Source: Actinacidiphila yanglinensis
GTDB lineage: Bacteria > Actinomycetota > Actinomycetes > Streptomycetales > Streptomycetaceae
Direction of reading: 5' to 3'
Assembly: GCF_900107965.1 (NCBI RefSeq)
Contig: NZ_FNVU01000004.1
Location: forward strand, 496,001 to 560,000
Length of the DNA: 64,000 nt
The translations under genes and the position numbers were made by a program. The notes under the pieces are model-generated. The model was not told where the DNA came from, did not search any database, and worked only from the letters and a program-made list of their open reading frames with translations. Positions 8,362 to 16,741 of this stretch are shown in pieces (the first letter of the stretch is position 1; the number at the start of each line of letters is the position of its first letter).

Positions 8362-8886
8362 TCAGCCGAGCCGCTTCTCGAACCACGCCACGTCGTGGTA
8401 CTCGCCGAACTTGCGACCCACTTCCTCGTACAGGCCGACCTGCCGGAACCCGAACCGCTCATGGATTCGCACCGAGGCGTCGTTCGGGAGGGCGATGCCG
8501 GCGTACGCGCGATGAACGTCCTCTGCCACGAGCAGCTCGAAGAGCCTCCCGTACAAGAGGCTGCCGATCCCGCGGCCGCCGGCGTCCGGAGCAAGATAGA
8601 TGCTGGTCTCCACCGACGTCGCATACGCGGCCTTCGGGCGGAACGGGCTGCTGGTCGCGTAACCGACCACTCGTCCCGTGGAACCCGGTATCCGAGCAAC
8701 CATCAGACGATGCGGGCCGTCTTTCGCATGGGAGAGCAGCCACGGGCGGCGCTCACTGGGCGTGAGGGGAGCAACGTCGAACGTGATGGCCGTCTCGCGG
8801 ACGTAGTGGTTGTAGATCTCCGTGAGGGCGACCAGATCGTCCTCGCAGCCAGGACTGACCTGCACGTTCATACGATCCGGCACCAT
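8362..8886 (-). CDS. GNAT acetyltransferase, phosphinothricin-acetyltransferase-like
   Basis: 174-residue acetyl-CoA-dependent N-acetyltransferase. The chain shows the Pat/Bar pattern: IYNHYVRETAITFD near the N-terminus, SVETSIYLAPDAGGRGIG as the acetyl-CoA loop, then HERFGFRQVGLYEEVG and the C-terminal EYHDVAWFEKRL. Such enzymes acetylate phosphinothricin, methionine sulfoximine or related amino-acid analogues; which of these is unknown. ATG 8886 follows AGAGAGG closely; GTG 8883 or ATG 8871 are possible alternative starts. It is divergent from hrdD, with about 200 nt between them. Confidence 0.8.
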   Translation of the reverse strand: MVPDRMNVQVSPGCEDDLVALTEIYNHYVRETAITFDVAPLTPSERRPWLLSHAKDGPHRLMVARIPGSTGRVVGYATSSPFRPKAAYATSVETSIYLAPDAGGRGIGSLLYGRLFELLVAEDVHRAYAGIALPNDASVRIHERFGFRQVGLYEEVGRKFGEYHDVAWFEKRLG

Positions 8887-8946
8887 ATGGCCTCTCTGTG
8901 TGGCGGAACAGGGTACTGCATGATCATAAAAAACAGGTGACGACAT

Positions 8947-8973
8947 GGGAATTGTGTCCGTATTCCAGTCGTT
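8947..8973 (+). promoter_or_regulatory. SigR-type promoter of hrdD
   Basis: GGGAAT, an 18-nt spacer, then GTT at 8971-8973 exactly fits the Streptomyces SigR consensus GGAAT-N18-GTT. It lies 113 nt before the hrdD start. SigR-dependent transcription of hrdD is established in S. coelicolor, and the site appears conserved here. Confidence 0.8.
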
Positions 8974-9085
8974 ATCCAGAGCGGAAGGGGCAGCCGCAGA
9001 ACAGGAGCCGCCGACAGCGGAAGCCGGCGATGCGACCGAACCGATCCGAAAGACAGACTCTTCGCACCTTCGAAAGGGAGCACGC

Positions 9086-10081
9086 ATGGCAACCCGTGCC
9101 GTCGCCCGTCGTCACGCAGGCGGGACCAGCAGCGTTCGCGCCGCAGGCGGGGAAGTCGCCGACCGCGACCTCGTCGGCATGTACCTGGACGAGATCGCGC
9201 GCACACCGCTGCTCGATGCCGCCAGGGAGGTTGAGCTGTCCCGGGACATCGAAGCAGGCGTCTACGCGGAGCGCATACTCACCGCCGACACCGAACTGCC
9301 CGCAACCGCAGGCGGCGACGTGCAGCGAGAAGAACTCGAAAAGCTCGTCGCCGCAGGTGAACGCGCCAAGGACATCTTCATTCGCTCCAACCTTCGCCTG
9401 GTAGTCGCCGTCGCCCGACGCTACCCCCGCAGCGGCCTCCCGCTGCTGGACCTGATCCAGGAGGGGAACGCCGGCCTGGTACGCGCCGTCGAGAAGTTCG
9501 ACTACGCCAAGGGATTCAAGTTCTCCACCTACGCGACCTGGTGGATCCGGCAGGCCATTACCCGGTCCATCGCCGACCAGTCGCGCACCATCCGGCTTCC
9601 TGTTCACCTCGTCGAGGAACTCGGAAGGATCCGCCGCGTCCAGCGCGAATTCAACCGGGAGAACGGCCGCGACGCCGAGCCCGCCGAGATCGCCACCGAA
9701 CTGGGTTCCACTCCCGAGCGCGTTTCCGACGTCCTGGACTGGGCCCGCGACCCGGTATCGCTCAACATGTCCGTTGACGCCGAAGGCGAGACCGAATTCG
9801 GCGACCTCGTCGAGGATGGTGCAGCGCCCTCGCCGGAGGACTCCGTCCTGGTCATGCTGCGCCGGGAAGAGCTCGACGGCCTCATCGACCGACTCGACGA
9901 CCGCACCGCGTCCATCATCAGGGCCCGCTACGGCATCGTGGACGGCCGCGAGCGCACCCTCACCGAGGTCGGCAAGGAACACGGCCTCACCCGCGAACGT
10001 ATCCGCCAGATCGAGAAGCACGCCCTCGCTGACCTCAAGCGAATGGCCCGTGCCACCGGGCTGGACTACGAAGCGGCGTAA
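9086..10081 (+). CDS. hrdD: RNA polymerase sigma factor HrdD (group 2, sigma-70 family)
   Basis: 331-residue non-essential principal-like sigma factor. It has region 1.2 (DLVGMYLDEIARTPLLDA), region 2 (FIRSNLRLVVAVARRYPRSG, DLIQEGNAGLVRAVEKFDY, FSTYATWWIRQAI) and region 4.2 (LTEVGKEHGLTRERIRQIE). The start MATRAVARR at 9086 has AAGGGAG 5 nt upstream and matches the known HrdD N-terminus. An in-frame ATG at 8945 would overlap the SigR promoter and is rejected. HrdD directs RNA polymerase to housekeeping-type promoters under certain growth or stress states. The SigR promoter at 8947-8973 ties it to thiol-oxidative stress. A terminator hairpin follows. Confidence 0.95.
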   Translation: MATRAVARRHAGGTSSVRAAGGEVADRDLVGMYLDEIARTPLLDAAREVELSRDIEAGVYAERILTADTELPATAGGDVQREELEKLVAAGERAKDIFIRSNLRLVVAVARRYPRSGLPLLDLIQEGNAGLVRAVEKFDYAKGFKFSTYATWWIRQAITRSIADQSRTIRLPVHLVEELGRIRRVQREFNRENGRDAEPAEIATELGSTPERVSDVLDWARDPVSLNMSVDAEGETEFGDLVEDGAAPSPEDSVLVMLRREELDGLIDRLDDRTASIIRARYGIVDGRERTLTEVGKEHGLTRERIRQIEKHALADLKRMARATGLDYEAA

Positions 10082-10116
10082 CCCATCGCCACGCACAGCG
10101 TGGCCCCAAGACCCGG

Positions 10117-10145
10117 ACCCCGGCGCATCCCCCCCGCGCCGGGGT
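10117..10145 (+). terminator. Terminator after hrdD
   Basis: ACCCCGGCGC and GCGCCGGGGT form a perfect 10-bp stem with a 9-nt C-rich loop, 36 nt after the hrdD stop. Confidence 0.75.
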
Positions 10146-10196
10146 TCGGCCTGTCCTACCGGCACCCACCGTGCGCGGAATGAGACGCTGCCTGCC

Positions 10197-10964
10197 ATGA
10201 ACGACGACCGCGCCGGCGGCAGCGAACAGCCCGACGCACCGGACCTGCCAGAGCGTTCCGGCGAACACCCGGACGAGCCACACCACAACAACCTCGGCCC
10301 GCGTCTGAACTGGCTGCGTGCCGCGGTCCTGGGTGCCAACGACGGCGTGGTCTCCACCGCGGGCATCGTTGTCGGTGTCGCTGGTGCCACGGACTCCCGA
10401 TCCGCGCTCCTGACCGCGGGACTCGCCGGACTCCTCGCCGGGTCGCTGTCGATGGCTGCCGGTGAGTACGTCTCCGTCAGCACCCAGCGCGACTCCGAGC
10501 AGGCAGCCCTCGCCGTCGAACGAGAAGAACTCGCGGCCACCCCCCAAGCCGAGCTCGCCGAGCTCACCGACCTGCTCGAAAAACGCGGCATCACCCACGA
10601 ACTGGCGCGCGAGGTCGCGGAACAACTCACCGCCCGTGATGCACTCGGTGCCCATGCCCGCGTTGAGCTCGGCATCGACCCCGACCAACTCGCCAACCCC
10701 TGGCACGCCGCCTGGGCGAGCTTCGTCTCCTTCACCGCTGGAGCGCTGCTGCCGCTCCTGGCCATCGTGCTGCCACCGCACGGCTGGCGCCTGGCCGTCA
10801 CCGTCGTCTCCGTACTCGTCGCTCTCGTCGCCTGCGGCACGATCAGCGCCCGCCTGGGCAACGCGCCGGTACGTCCTGCGGTCCTGCGCAATGCCGCAGG
10901 AGGCATCATCGCGATGGCCGTCACCTACGCCGTCGGCACGCTCCTCGGTGCCGCCGGGATCTGA
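10197..10964 (+). CDS. VIT/CCC1-family membrane protein (putative Fe2+/Mn2+ transporter)
   Basis: 255 residues. After a hydrophilic His/Glu head, NWLRAAVLGANDGVVSTAG forms the hallmark first helix of the VIT1/CCC1 family, followed by GLLAGSLSMAAGEYVSVSTQRD, a cytoplasmic Glu-rich helical region (EREELAATPQAELAELTDLL) that binds metal in plant VIT1, and three further membrane helices. Known members move Fe2+ or Mn2+ out of the cytosol. About five TM segments are seen, normal for the family. ATG 10197 is the first in-frame ATG before the conserved block. It is likely monocistronic after the hrdD terminator. Confidence 0.87.
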   Translation: MNDDRAGGSEQPDAPDLPERSGEHPDEPHHNNLGPRLNWLRAAVLGANDGVVSTAGIVVGVAGATDSRSALLTAGLAGLLAGSLSMAAGEYVSVSTQRDSEQAALAVEREELAATPQAELAELTDLLEKRGITHELAREVAEQLTARDALGAHARVELGIDPDQLANPWHAAWASFVSFTAGALLPLLAIVLPPHGWRLAVTVVSVLVALVACGTISARLGNAPVRPAVLRNAAGGIIAMAVTYAVGTLLGAAGI

Positions 10965-11061
10965 CCACGCCGACGGGGGTCTCCGAGCTCACCCGGGATG
11001 CGCCTCGCCAGGGCGCGCCGGGTTCGGAGATTTGGCCGACCTCGCCCACCGCTTCATCCGC

Positions 11062-12234
11062 TCAACCGACGCTGCCGGCCTCCGGATCGTTCAGTCGTCC
11101 TGTTTCGACGAAACGCTCCAGGCACACCAGATAGGGCGCGATGTCGATGCCCTGCTCGGCCAGCCAGGCATCCGCGTAGTACTTCTCGACGTAGCGTTCC
11201 CCGGGGTCGCACAGCAGCCCGACGACGCTGCCGCGCTCACCGCGCTCACGCATCTCCGAGATGATCCGAAAAGCTGCCCACAGGCCCGTTCCGGTCGAGG
11301 CTCCCGCGCGACGACCCAGCAGCCTCTCCAGGACGCGGATACTCGCGACCGAAGCCGCATCCGGCACCCGCATCATCCGGTCGATGGCGCCCGGCACGAA
11401 ACTCGGCTCAACGCGTTGCCGGCCGATCCCCTCGATCCGCGAACCGATCGCAGTCGTGGCGTCCGGGTCGCCGTCCCGCCAGCCTGCGAAGAAGGCCGAG
11501 TTCTCAGGGTCGGCCACGCAGATCCCCGTGGTCGCCTGCGCGTACCGGACGTATCGGGCCAGCGTCGCCGAAGTGCCCCCCGTTCCCGCGGTCGCCACGA
11601 TCCAGGTCGGGACCGGGTGACGTTCCGCAGCCATCTGCCGGAAGATCGACTCCGCGATGTTGTTGTTGCCCCGCCAGTCCGTTGCGCGCTCCGCGTACGT
11701 GAACTGGTCCATGTAGTGGCCGCCGGTCTCCAGGGCGAGCCGGGCGGCTGCCTCGTACACCTCGCTCGGGTTGTCCACCAGGTGACATCGCCCGCCCTGG
11801 AACTCGATCAGCTCCACCTTCGACCGGACCGTTCCGCGGGCCATCACGGCCACAAAGGGGACACCGATCAGACGGGCGAAGTACGCCTCCGACACCGCCG
11901 TCGATCCACTCGAGGCCTCGACCACCGGCCGACCCGGCCGGACCCATCCGTTGCACAGGGCGTACAGGAACAGCGAGCGGGCCAGCCGGTGCTTGAGGGA
12001 GCCCGTCGGGTGGGTCGATTCGTCCTTCAGGTAGAGGTCCACGCCCCAGTTCGTCGGAAGCGGAACTGACAGCAAATGGGTATCGGCGGACCTGTTGGCG
12101 TCGGCATGGACCTTCGCCACAGCAGTGCTCAACCAGTGACGGTACGCGAGGTCGCTTCGGTCGATGTCCAGTACCTGCGCGACTCCCCCGGCGGGCGGGG
12201 GCGGGCCGGACGGCGTCGGCTTCGGTGTGTCCAT
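11062..12234 (-). CDS. cds1: PLP-dependent L-cysteine desulfhydrase, Cds1-like
   Basis: 390-residue fold-type II PLP enzyme. [16 protein letters not shown] holds the Schiff-base Lys, [16 protein letters not shown] is the substrate Ser/Thr loop, and [15 protein letters not shown] is the phosphate-binding Gly-rich loop. These and the length match actinobacterial Cds1, which degrades L-cysteine to H2S, pyruvate and ammonia, more than classical CysK (about 310 residues). Cysteine synthase activity remains a possible alternative. ATG 12234 is used. It is a single gene, divergent from the small acidic protein at 12348, with about 110 nt shared between the promoters. Confidence 0.82.
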   Translation of the reverse strand: MDTPKPTPSGPPPPAGGVAQVLDIDRSDLAYRHWLSTAVAKVHADANRSADTHLLSVPLPTNWGVDLYLKDESTHPTGSLKHRLARSLFLYALCNGWVRPGRPVVEASSGSTAVSEAYFARLIGVPFVAVMARGTVRSKVELIEFQGGRCHLVDNPSEVYEAAARLALETGGHYMDQFTYAERATDWRGNNNIAESIFRQMAAERHPVPTWIVATAGTGGTSATLARYVRYAQATTGICVADPENSAFFAGWRDGDPDATTAIGSRIEGIGRQRVEPSFVPGAIDRMMRVPDAASVASIRVLERLLGRRAGASTGTGLWAAFRIISEMRERGERGSVVGLLCDPGERYVEKYYADAWLAEQGIDIAPYLVCLERFVETGRLNDPEAGSVG

Positions 12235-12347
12235 GGGGCCAGGTATATCCGGCCTGAGGGCTCAAACGGACACTTGGGGTATCTCCGTACACGTTCTTGG
12301 GTGGTGACGGTTCCCGAGAGTCCTGCGCACCGCCGTACGCTGGTGGC

Positions 12348-12596
12348 ATGAGCACAGGCGACGAAACCGGGCGCGACCCCGAAGCGGTCGACCCGAGGTC
12401 GGCAGGCGCCGCCTCGACGGGCGCGCAGGCCTCCGAGGAGACATCGCCGTCCGCGGGCGCCGGACTCGTCTTCGACGATCCGCTCGATCGGCCCTCCGCC
12501 GATGACACCGACCGTGGCTGGGGCGATGGGTCCTCTGGAACGGCGGACGACGACTTCACGCGCTTCCTGAACGAGAAGCCGCCGCACCACCTCTGA
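12348..12596 (+). CDS. Small conserved acidic protein, unknown function
   Basis: 82 residues, rich in Asp, Ser and Ala, without membrane segments. The C-terminal block FDDPLDRPSADDTDRGWGD followed by DDDFTRFLNEKPPHHL is the conserved signature of a small Streptomyces family; the N-terminal half is low-complexity. ATG 12348 is used because the longer in-frame extension upstream lies in the shared promoter region. No function is known to me. It is convergent with mscL. Confidence 0.72.
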   Translation: MSTGDETGRDPEAVDPRSAGAASTGAQASEETSPSAGAGLVFDDPLDRPSADDTDRGWGDGSSGTADDDFTRFLNEKPPHHL

Positions 12597-12663
12597 AGCA
12601 GCTGCGCGCGGCCACTGTCCCTGCCGTCGGCGCGGCTCGCACGAACCGATTTCGCCGCAGCGA

Positions 12664-13134
12664 TCAGTTGCCGGCCCGGGGAGCGACCAGTGCGTCCCGG
12701 ATGTCCCTCAGCAGTACGATCTCGTCGGCCTCGGGCGCCTTGTCCTCCACGATCGGCTCCTGCGGCCTGCGCTTGGCTGCCTGATGCGCCAGGAAGCGGG
12801 CCATCGGCGCGACCATCAGGAAGTACACCACTGCCGCGGTGATCAGGAATGTCAGCATGGCGCTGAGTACCGAACCCCACATGATCGGGACGCCGCTGAC
12901 CACGTCCCCCTTGCCGTTCACCTTGCAGGGTCCTTTGAGACAGGACGAGTACCCAGCGAGGTCCTTCGTACCGAAAGCACCGACGAGCGGATTGATGAAC
13001 CCGCTCACCACCGAGTTCACGACGTTGCTGAACGCGGCACCGATGACCACCGCCACGGCGAGATCGATCACGTTCCCGCGAGTGATGAATTCCTTGAAGC
13101 CCGCCAGCAGGCTCGGGTTTCCCCTGTCGATCAC
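12664..13134 (-). CDS. mscL: Large-conductance mechanosensitive channel MscL
   Basis: 156-residue pentameric channel subunit that opens under hypo-osmotic shock. FKEFITRGNVIDLAVAVVIGAAFSNVVNSVVSGFINPLVG is the amphipathic N-helix plus pore helix TM1; TM2 is WGSVLSAMLTFLITAAVVYFLMV, then a charged C-terminal helix. GTG 13134 has a very strong GAGGAGAGG 7 nt upstream; the longer frame from ATG 13194 would add 20 Arg-rich residues foreign to the family. The periplasmic loop contains a Cys pair (SSCLKGPC) unusual for MscL. It follows the SAF-domain gene in the same direction. Confidence 0.93.
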   Translation of the reverse strand: MIDRGNPSLLAGFKEFITRGNVIDLAVAVVIGAAFSNVVNSVVSGFINPLVGAFGTKDLAGYSSCLKGPCKVNGKGDVVSGVPIMWGSVLSAMLTFLITAAVVYFLMVAPMARFLAHQAAKRRPQEPIVEDKAPEADEIVLLRDIRDALVAPRAGN

Positions 13135-13236
13135 CGTTGTGCCTCTCCTCGTACGCCGTCGCGGCGTATTGATGCGTGTCGCCATAGAAGGCACTGCGAG
13201 GCGAGGCTGTCCAATTTCCCTTCACGAACGGGTGAT

Positions 13237-13857
13237 TCAGCACAGTGCCACCGCCAGGGATGAGGTCGCGGCCGCGCCGGACAAGGCTGCGGCCGTACTG
13301 CGCGGCACCGCCAGCACGATCAGCGCGCCACTGGGCGTGGCTGCTCCTTCGGTTCCCACCGGAACTGCCTGCTGAGAATGGATGGGGTCCGGTGGCAGTG
13401 CCACGACCGCGGCACCGGACGCCACCACTCGAGGGCCGGCCAGGACGTCCACCCTTACGCCCGGGCGTAGAAGGGCCACCGCTGCCGGATCTGCGATCCG
13501 CACAGGCGCTTTCACCAGCGGATCTGCCGGGGTCTTTCGTGACGCGGCGGCTGGTGTCGCCGCCGGCGCGGGACCGCGAGGCCTCGCTGGAGATCCCTGT
13601 GTTGGCGGGTCGCCGTGTGCCGTGGACACGGCGAACAGGGCTGCCGCCACGGCCATCCCGGCAGCGAGTTGCCGCCGTCTGCGCCGGAGAGTCGTCGCAA
13701 GCTTTCCTCCGCCCCTGCCGCCGGCGTGGATCGGTGGGAAGAGGGGGAGCGCGACGCGTGGCGGGGTGTAGGGCTCAAGTGCGCCCGGCATTGCCTTGGT
13801 GTGCGCCTGGGGGAGCGTGCAAGAGGCAGGGAGAACGGCGGGAATTGGGGATTGCAT
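13237..13857 (-). CDS. SAF-domain protein, RcpC/CpaB-like
   Basis: About 206 residues. A Pro-rich cytoplasmic head is followed by an Arg cluster (LRRRRRQ), a hydrophobic segment AAGMAVAAALFAVSTA and a linker of Pro/Ala, then PVRIADPAAVALLRPGVRVDVLAG and IVLAVPRSTAAALSGAAATSSLAVAL. These last blocks match RcpC/CpaB-type SAF domains found in Flp/Tad pilus assembly and in conserved actinobacterial proteins; an envelope role is inferred. The start is uncertain: ATG 13857 lacks a strong ribosome-binding site, and ATG 13791 or 13935 are alternatives. It is likely co-transcribed with mscL, 102 nt downstream. Confidence 0.65.
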   Translation of the reverse strand: MQSPIPAVLPASCTLPQAHTKAMPGALEPYTPPRVALPLFPPIHAGGRGGGKLATTLRRRRRQLAAGMAVAAALFAVSTAHGDPPTQGSPARPRGPAPAATPAAASRKTPADPLVKAPVRIADPAAVALLRPGVRVDVLAGPRVVASGAAVVALPPDPIHSQQAVPVGTEGAATPSGALIVLAVPRSTAAALSGAAATSSLAVALC

Positions 13858-13950
13858 GCTGGAGCACCGCCCGAGGTGGAAGGAAGAACCGACCGAGGTC
13901 CGGTCGGTGTTTCCACGATCGCGCAGTTTCCGCAACGCCGTTCAAGCCCC

Positions 13951-13978
13951 TGTGGAAAACCAGAGCGCTTGTGGAAAA
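13951..13978. repeat. Pair of DnaA-box-like TGTGGAAAA motifs
   Basis: TGTGGAAAA occurs at 13951-13959 and 13970-13978, 19 bp apart in the same orientation. The reverse complement TTTTCCACA differs by one base from the DnaA box TTATCCACA. The pair lies between the SAF gene and mtnP. It could bind DnaA, or be chance. Confidence 0.35.
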
Positions 13979-14035
13979 TGGCTCATCCATTGGGGCGAAA
14001 GGAGATTGCGGCCATTGACCGCCGGCGTCGATGTG

Positions 14036-14890
14036 CTAGGGAAGTGTGATGCCCGGTTCCTGGCCGCCGAGCGGGTTCACGCACAGGCAGTCGCGCCCAC
14101 CGTTGTCGGGCAGGGCTGCGACCACGTCGAAGAGGACGTCGCGCATTCGGCCGACATTGGCCGCGAAGACCTCGAGGACTTCCTCGTGCGAAACGCCCTC
14201 GCCGGTGTCGGCGCCTGCGTCCAGATCCGTCACCAGCGTCAACGACGTGTAGCAGAGGCCGAGTTCCCGAGCGAGGACCGCTTCGGGGTGTCCTGTCATC
14301 CCCACGACCGACCAGCCCTGGGCCGCGTGCCACAGTGACTCCGCACGCGTGGAGAAGCGGGGGCCCTCGACGACGACCAGCGTCCCGCCGTCGACGGCTT
14401 CCCAACCGCTCTGCTTGGCGGTGCTGACCGCGGCCTTGCGGCCCACCGGGCAGTACGGATCCGCGAAGGTCACATGGACCACGTTCGGCACCTGACCGTC
14501 GGCCCGCGCCTCGCCGTCGAAGTACGTCTGCACCCGGCCTTTGGTGCGGTCGACGAGCTGGTCGGGGACGAGAAGGGTGCCCGGGCCGTATTGCGCACGC
14601 AGCCCCCCGACCGCACACGGCCCGAGGATCTGGCGCGCTCCTACGGACGCGAGCGCCCACAGGTTGGCGCGGTAGTTGATCCTGTGCGGGGGCAGATGGT
14701 GCTTGCGCCCGTGCCGTGGCAGAAACGCCACCCGGCGTCCAGCGACCTCGCCGATGAACAGGGAGTCACTGGGCACGCCATAGGGAGTGTCGATAGTGAC
14801 TTCCGTCACATCGTCGAGGAACGAATAGAACCCGGACCCACCGATGACGCCGATCTCGGCCTGCGCCTGCGCGCCGCTGCTCTCCACCAT
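14036..14890 (-). CDS. mtnP: S-methyl-5'-thioadenosine phosphorylase
   Basis: 284-residue purine nucleoside phosphorylase-type enzyme that cleaves methylthioadenosine with phosphate to adenine and methylthioribose-1-phosphate, feeding methionine salvage. Motifs: IGVIGGSGFYSFLDD (phosphate loop), FLPRHGRKHHLPPHRINYRANLWAL, and VVVEGPRFSTRAESLWHAA (substrate loop), with length usual for the MTAP/PNP family. Discrimination between MTA and inosine as substrate needs residue comparison. The ATG at 14890 (MVESSG) is used; an earlier GTG/ATG at 14914 is possible. It lies downstream of fmdB and is separated from it by a terminator. Confidence 0.87.
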   Translation of the reverse strand: MVESSGAQAQAEIGVIGGSGFYSFLDDVTEVTIDTPYGVPSDSLFIGEVAGRRVAFLPRHGRKHHLPPHRINYRANLWALASVGARQILGPCAVGGLRAQYGPGTLLVPDQLVDRTKGRVQTYFDGEARADGQVPNVVHVTFADPYCPVGRKAAVSTAKQSGWEAVDGGTLVVVEGPRFSTRAESLWHAAQGWSVVGMTGHPEAVLARELGLCYTSLTLVTDLDAGADTGEGVSHEEVLEVFAANVGRMRDVLFDVVAALPDNGGRDCLCVNPLGGQEPGITLP

Positions 14891-14924
14891 GGAGATCACC
14901 CTATTCGGCGCCACGCGACACGAA

Positions 14925-14955
14925 GAACCCCCGCTGTACGCAGCAGCGGGGGTTC
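14925..14955 (-). terminator. Terminator between fmdB and mtnP
   Basis: GAACCCCCGCTG and CAGCGGGGGTTC form a perfect 12-bp stem with a 7-nt loop. It lies 41 nt after the fmdB stop on the minus strand and just upstream of mtnP. Confidence 0.8.
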
Positions 14956-14995
14956 GTTCGGTCTTGAGTTCTTGGGGTGCCCCCGAACACGCAGG

Positions 14996-15310
14996 TCAGG
15001 CTGCCGACGTGTTGCTCGAGGACGTAGAGGAGCTGGACGGTGTCGCGCTGTTCGAGCTCGAGGACTTGCTGCTTTCGGTGGACTTGCTGTCCGAGCCGCC
15101 ACTCTTGGGTGTCGGGGTGCTGCTCGACGACGACCCACGGCTGTCGGTCCGATAGAAACCGGAGCCCTTGAAGACCACGCCCACCGCCGAGAAGACCTTG
15201 CGCAGCCGCCCGCTGCAGTTGGGGCACTCCGTCAGCGCGTCATCGCTGAACTTCTGCACCGCCTCAAGGGCCTCGCCGCACTCGGTGCACTGGTACTGGT
15301 ACGTCGGCAC
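14996..15310 (-). CDS. FmdB-type zinc-ribbon protein
   Basis: 104 residues. The N-terminal 45 residues form a zinc ribbon: MPTYQYQCTECGEALEAVQ, then CPNCSG and RKVFSAVGVVFKGSGFYRTD, the FmdB/putative regulatory protein signature. The C-terminal half is a Ser/Thr/Lys tail of low complexity. GTG 15310 follows a strong GGAGGAG. FmdB was first noted in a formamidase cluster of Methylophilus; its molecular role is not established. Unusually, a CIRCE element lies directly upstream at 15320-15346, pointing to HrcA-controlled heat-shock expression. Confidence 0.85.
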   Translation of the reverse strand: MPTYQYQCTECGEALEAVQKFSDDALTECPNCSGRLRKVFSAVGVVFKGSGFYRTDSRGSSSSSTPTPKSGGSDSKSTESSKSSSSNSATPSSSSTSSSNTSAA

Positions 15311-15319
15311 TTGCTCCTC

Positions 15320-15346
15320 CTGGCACTCTCACTTGTTGAGTGCTAA
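15320..15346. promoter_or_regulatory. CIRCE element (HrcA operator) upstream of fmdB
   Basis: CTGGCACTC, a 9-nt spacer, then GAGTGCTAA. The right half equals the CIRCE consensus (TTAGCACTC-N9-GAGTGCTAA) and the left half matches it at seven of nine positions, with correct spacing. It abuts the fmdB ribosome-binding site. HrcA/CIRCE control is well established for groE genes in Streptomyces. Confidence 0.75.
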
Positions 15347-15376
15347 CGACGCTCAATAGTGCAGTATTTCCCGCCG

Positions 15377-16741
15377 TCAGTCCACTGAGACGGGCGGACG
15401 GTGACCGATCCCACCCGTCACGGCCCGTCCGGCAGGGTGGGGCAGCAGGTGCGCGCGCAATCCCGCCAGTACTGCGAGTGCCAACGCCGTGCCCGCCAGG
15501 GGCACGGCGAATCCGGCGGAAGAACCTTGTGCATCGGTCAGCAGGCCGGCCACGGTCACCGCTATCGCCTGTCCGAACGCCACGGCCCCGGTCAGCCACG
15601 TGAAGGCTTCGGTCCGCACTGTTCGCGGTACGAGAGCGTCGACAAGCGAGTACGCGGTCACGATGGTGGGCCCGATGAACGCTCCTGCAATCAGCGGGAG
15701 CACGCTCAACAGGGCGAGGGAATGGGCGGCCCACAGGGGCGCGCAGGCCACCGTGAGACCCGCGTATGCCGCGAGCAGCCGAGTGCGCGGCCCGTGACGC
15801 CAGGAGACGGCGCCGTAGGCCGCTCCGGCCAGCATGTTGCCGGCAGCGAACATGCCGTAGAGGACGCCGTTGAGGCCGGGTCGATCGATCTCCTGAGTGA
15901 AGGCGGCGAGCGACACCTGCATGCCACCGAACACGGCGCCCACACCCAAGAAGGCGACCACAAGGGCGCGCACCCCAGGCAGCGACAAGGCGGATGCGTG
16001 CGCGACACCGCTGCTCGCCGAAACCCTATGAGCAGGTGGTTCCGAAAGTCGCTGTGCGGCGAACAGTGCGCCACCGGCGACGGTCAGCGATGCCTCGGCG
16101 ACCAACCCGGCAGCCGGGTGCACGCCAGTGCACAGTGCTGTCGCGAGGACCGGGCCGACCACAAAGGTGAACTCGTCGCTCACCGACTCGAAGGCGGCTG
16201 CGGTCTGCATGAGAGGGGATGAGGGATCGTCCAGGGCGACGGCCCAGCGGGCTCTCACCATCGGCCCGATCTGGGGAACCGTGGCCCCCACCGGTACGGC
16301 GGCCGCGAGGAGCCACCAGGCGGTTATCCCGGTCGCTGCGAGTGCCACGACGCCCAGGACGGACAACGCATGGAGGGCGATCGCGGGCAGCAGGACCGCG
16401 CGCTGTCCGTAGCGGTCGGCCAGCCGACCGCTACGGGGCGCGCACAGGGCCATCGAGGCCCCGGTGATGGCCGCGGCAGCACCGGCGGTCCCGTAGGAAC
16501 CCGTCGCGTGCCGGACGAGCAGCACCATGCTGATGGTGAGCATCGCCAGCGGCTGCCGCGCGGCGAGGCCGGGGACGACGAACGCCCACGCCTTGGGGGT
16601 GCGGAGAAGGGTCCGGTAACCCGGGCTCTGCGCCTTGCTGTCCGGCGGGCCGGACACATTCGGGGAGCCCGCACGTGAAGGCGGGGGTGAAGCCGGGGAG
16701 GACAAGGGGGGAGGTGGGGAGGCTGGCACCTTGGATGCCAC
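15377..16741 (-). CDS. MFS transporter (12-TM type)
   Basis: About 454 residues. A disordered Pro/Ser-rich head is followed by TPKAWAFVVPGLAARQPLAMLTISMVLLV (TM1), the loop SGRLADRYGQRAVLLP that matches MFS motif A, and about twelve membrane helices. The pattern resembles putative arabinose/drug efflux-type MFS proteins of Streptomyces; no substrate can be named. The start is uncertain: GTG 16741 fits the density of codons, but its ribosome-binding site is weak, and the frame stays open to 16858. The 36-nt gap downstream contains the fmdB promoter/CIRCE region. Confidence 0.75.
   Translation of the reverse strand: MASKVPASPPPPLSSPASPPPSRAGSPNVSGPPDSKAQSPGYRTLLRTPKAWAFVVPGLAARQPLAMLTISMVLLVRHATGSYGTAGAAAAITGASMALCAPRSGRLADRYGQRAVLLPAIALHALSVLGVVALAATGITAWWLLAAAVPVGATVPQIGPMVRARWAVALDDPSSPLMQTAAAFESVSDEFTFVVGPVLATALCTGVHPAAGLVAEASLTVAGGALFAAQRLSEPPAHRVSASSGVAHASALSLPGVRALVVAFLGVGAVFGGMQVSLAAFTQEIDRPGLNGVLYGMFAAGNMLAGAAYGAVSWRHGPRTRLLAAYAGLTVACAPLWAAHSLALLSVLPLIAGAFIGPTIVTAYSLVDALVPRTVRTEAFTWLTGAVAFGQAIAVTVAGLLTDAQGSSAGFAVPLAGTALALAVLAGLRAHLLPHPAGRAVTGGIGHRPPVSVD

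Noticed and set aside
8945..9085. Upstream in-frame extension of HrdD from ATG 8945
   Set aside because: It would contain the SigR promoter and lacks a ribosome-binding site; the conserved HrdD start is at 9086.
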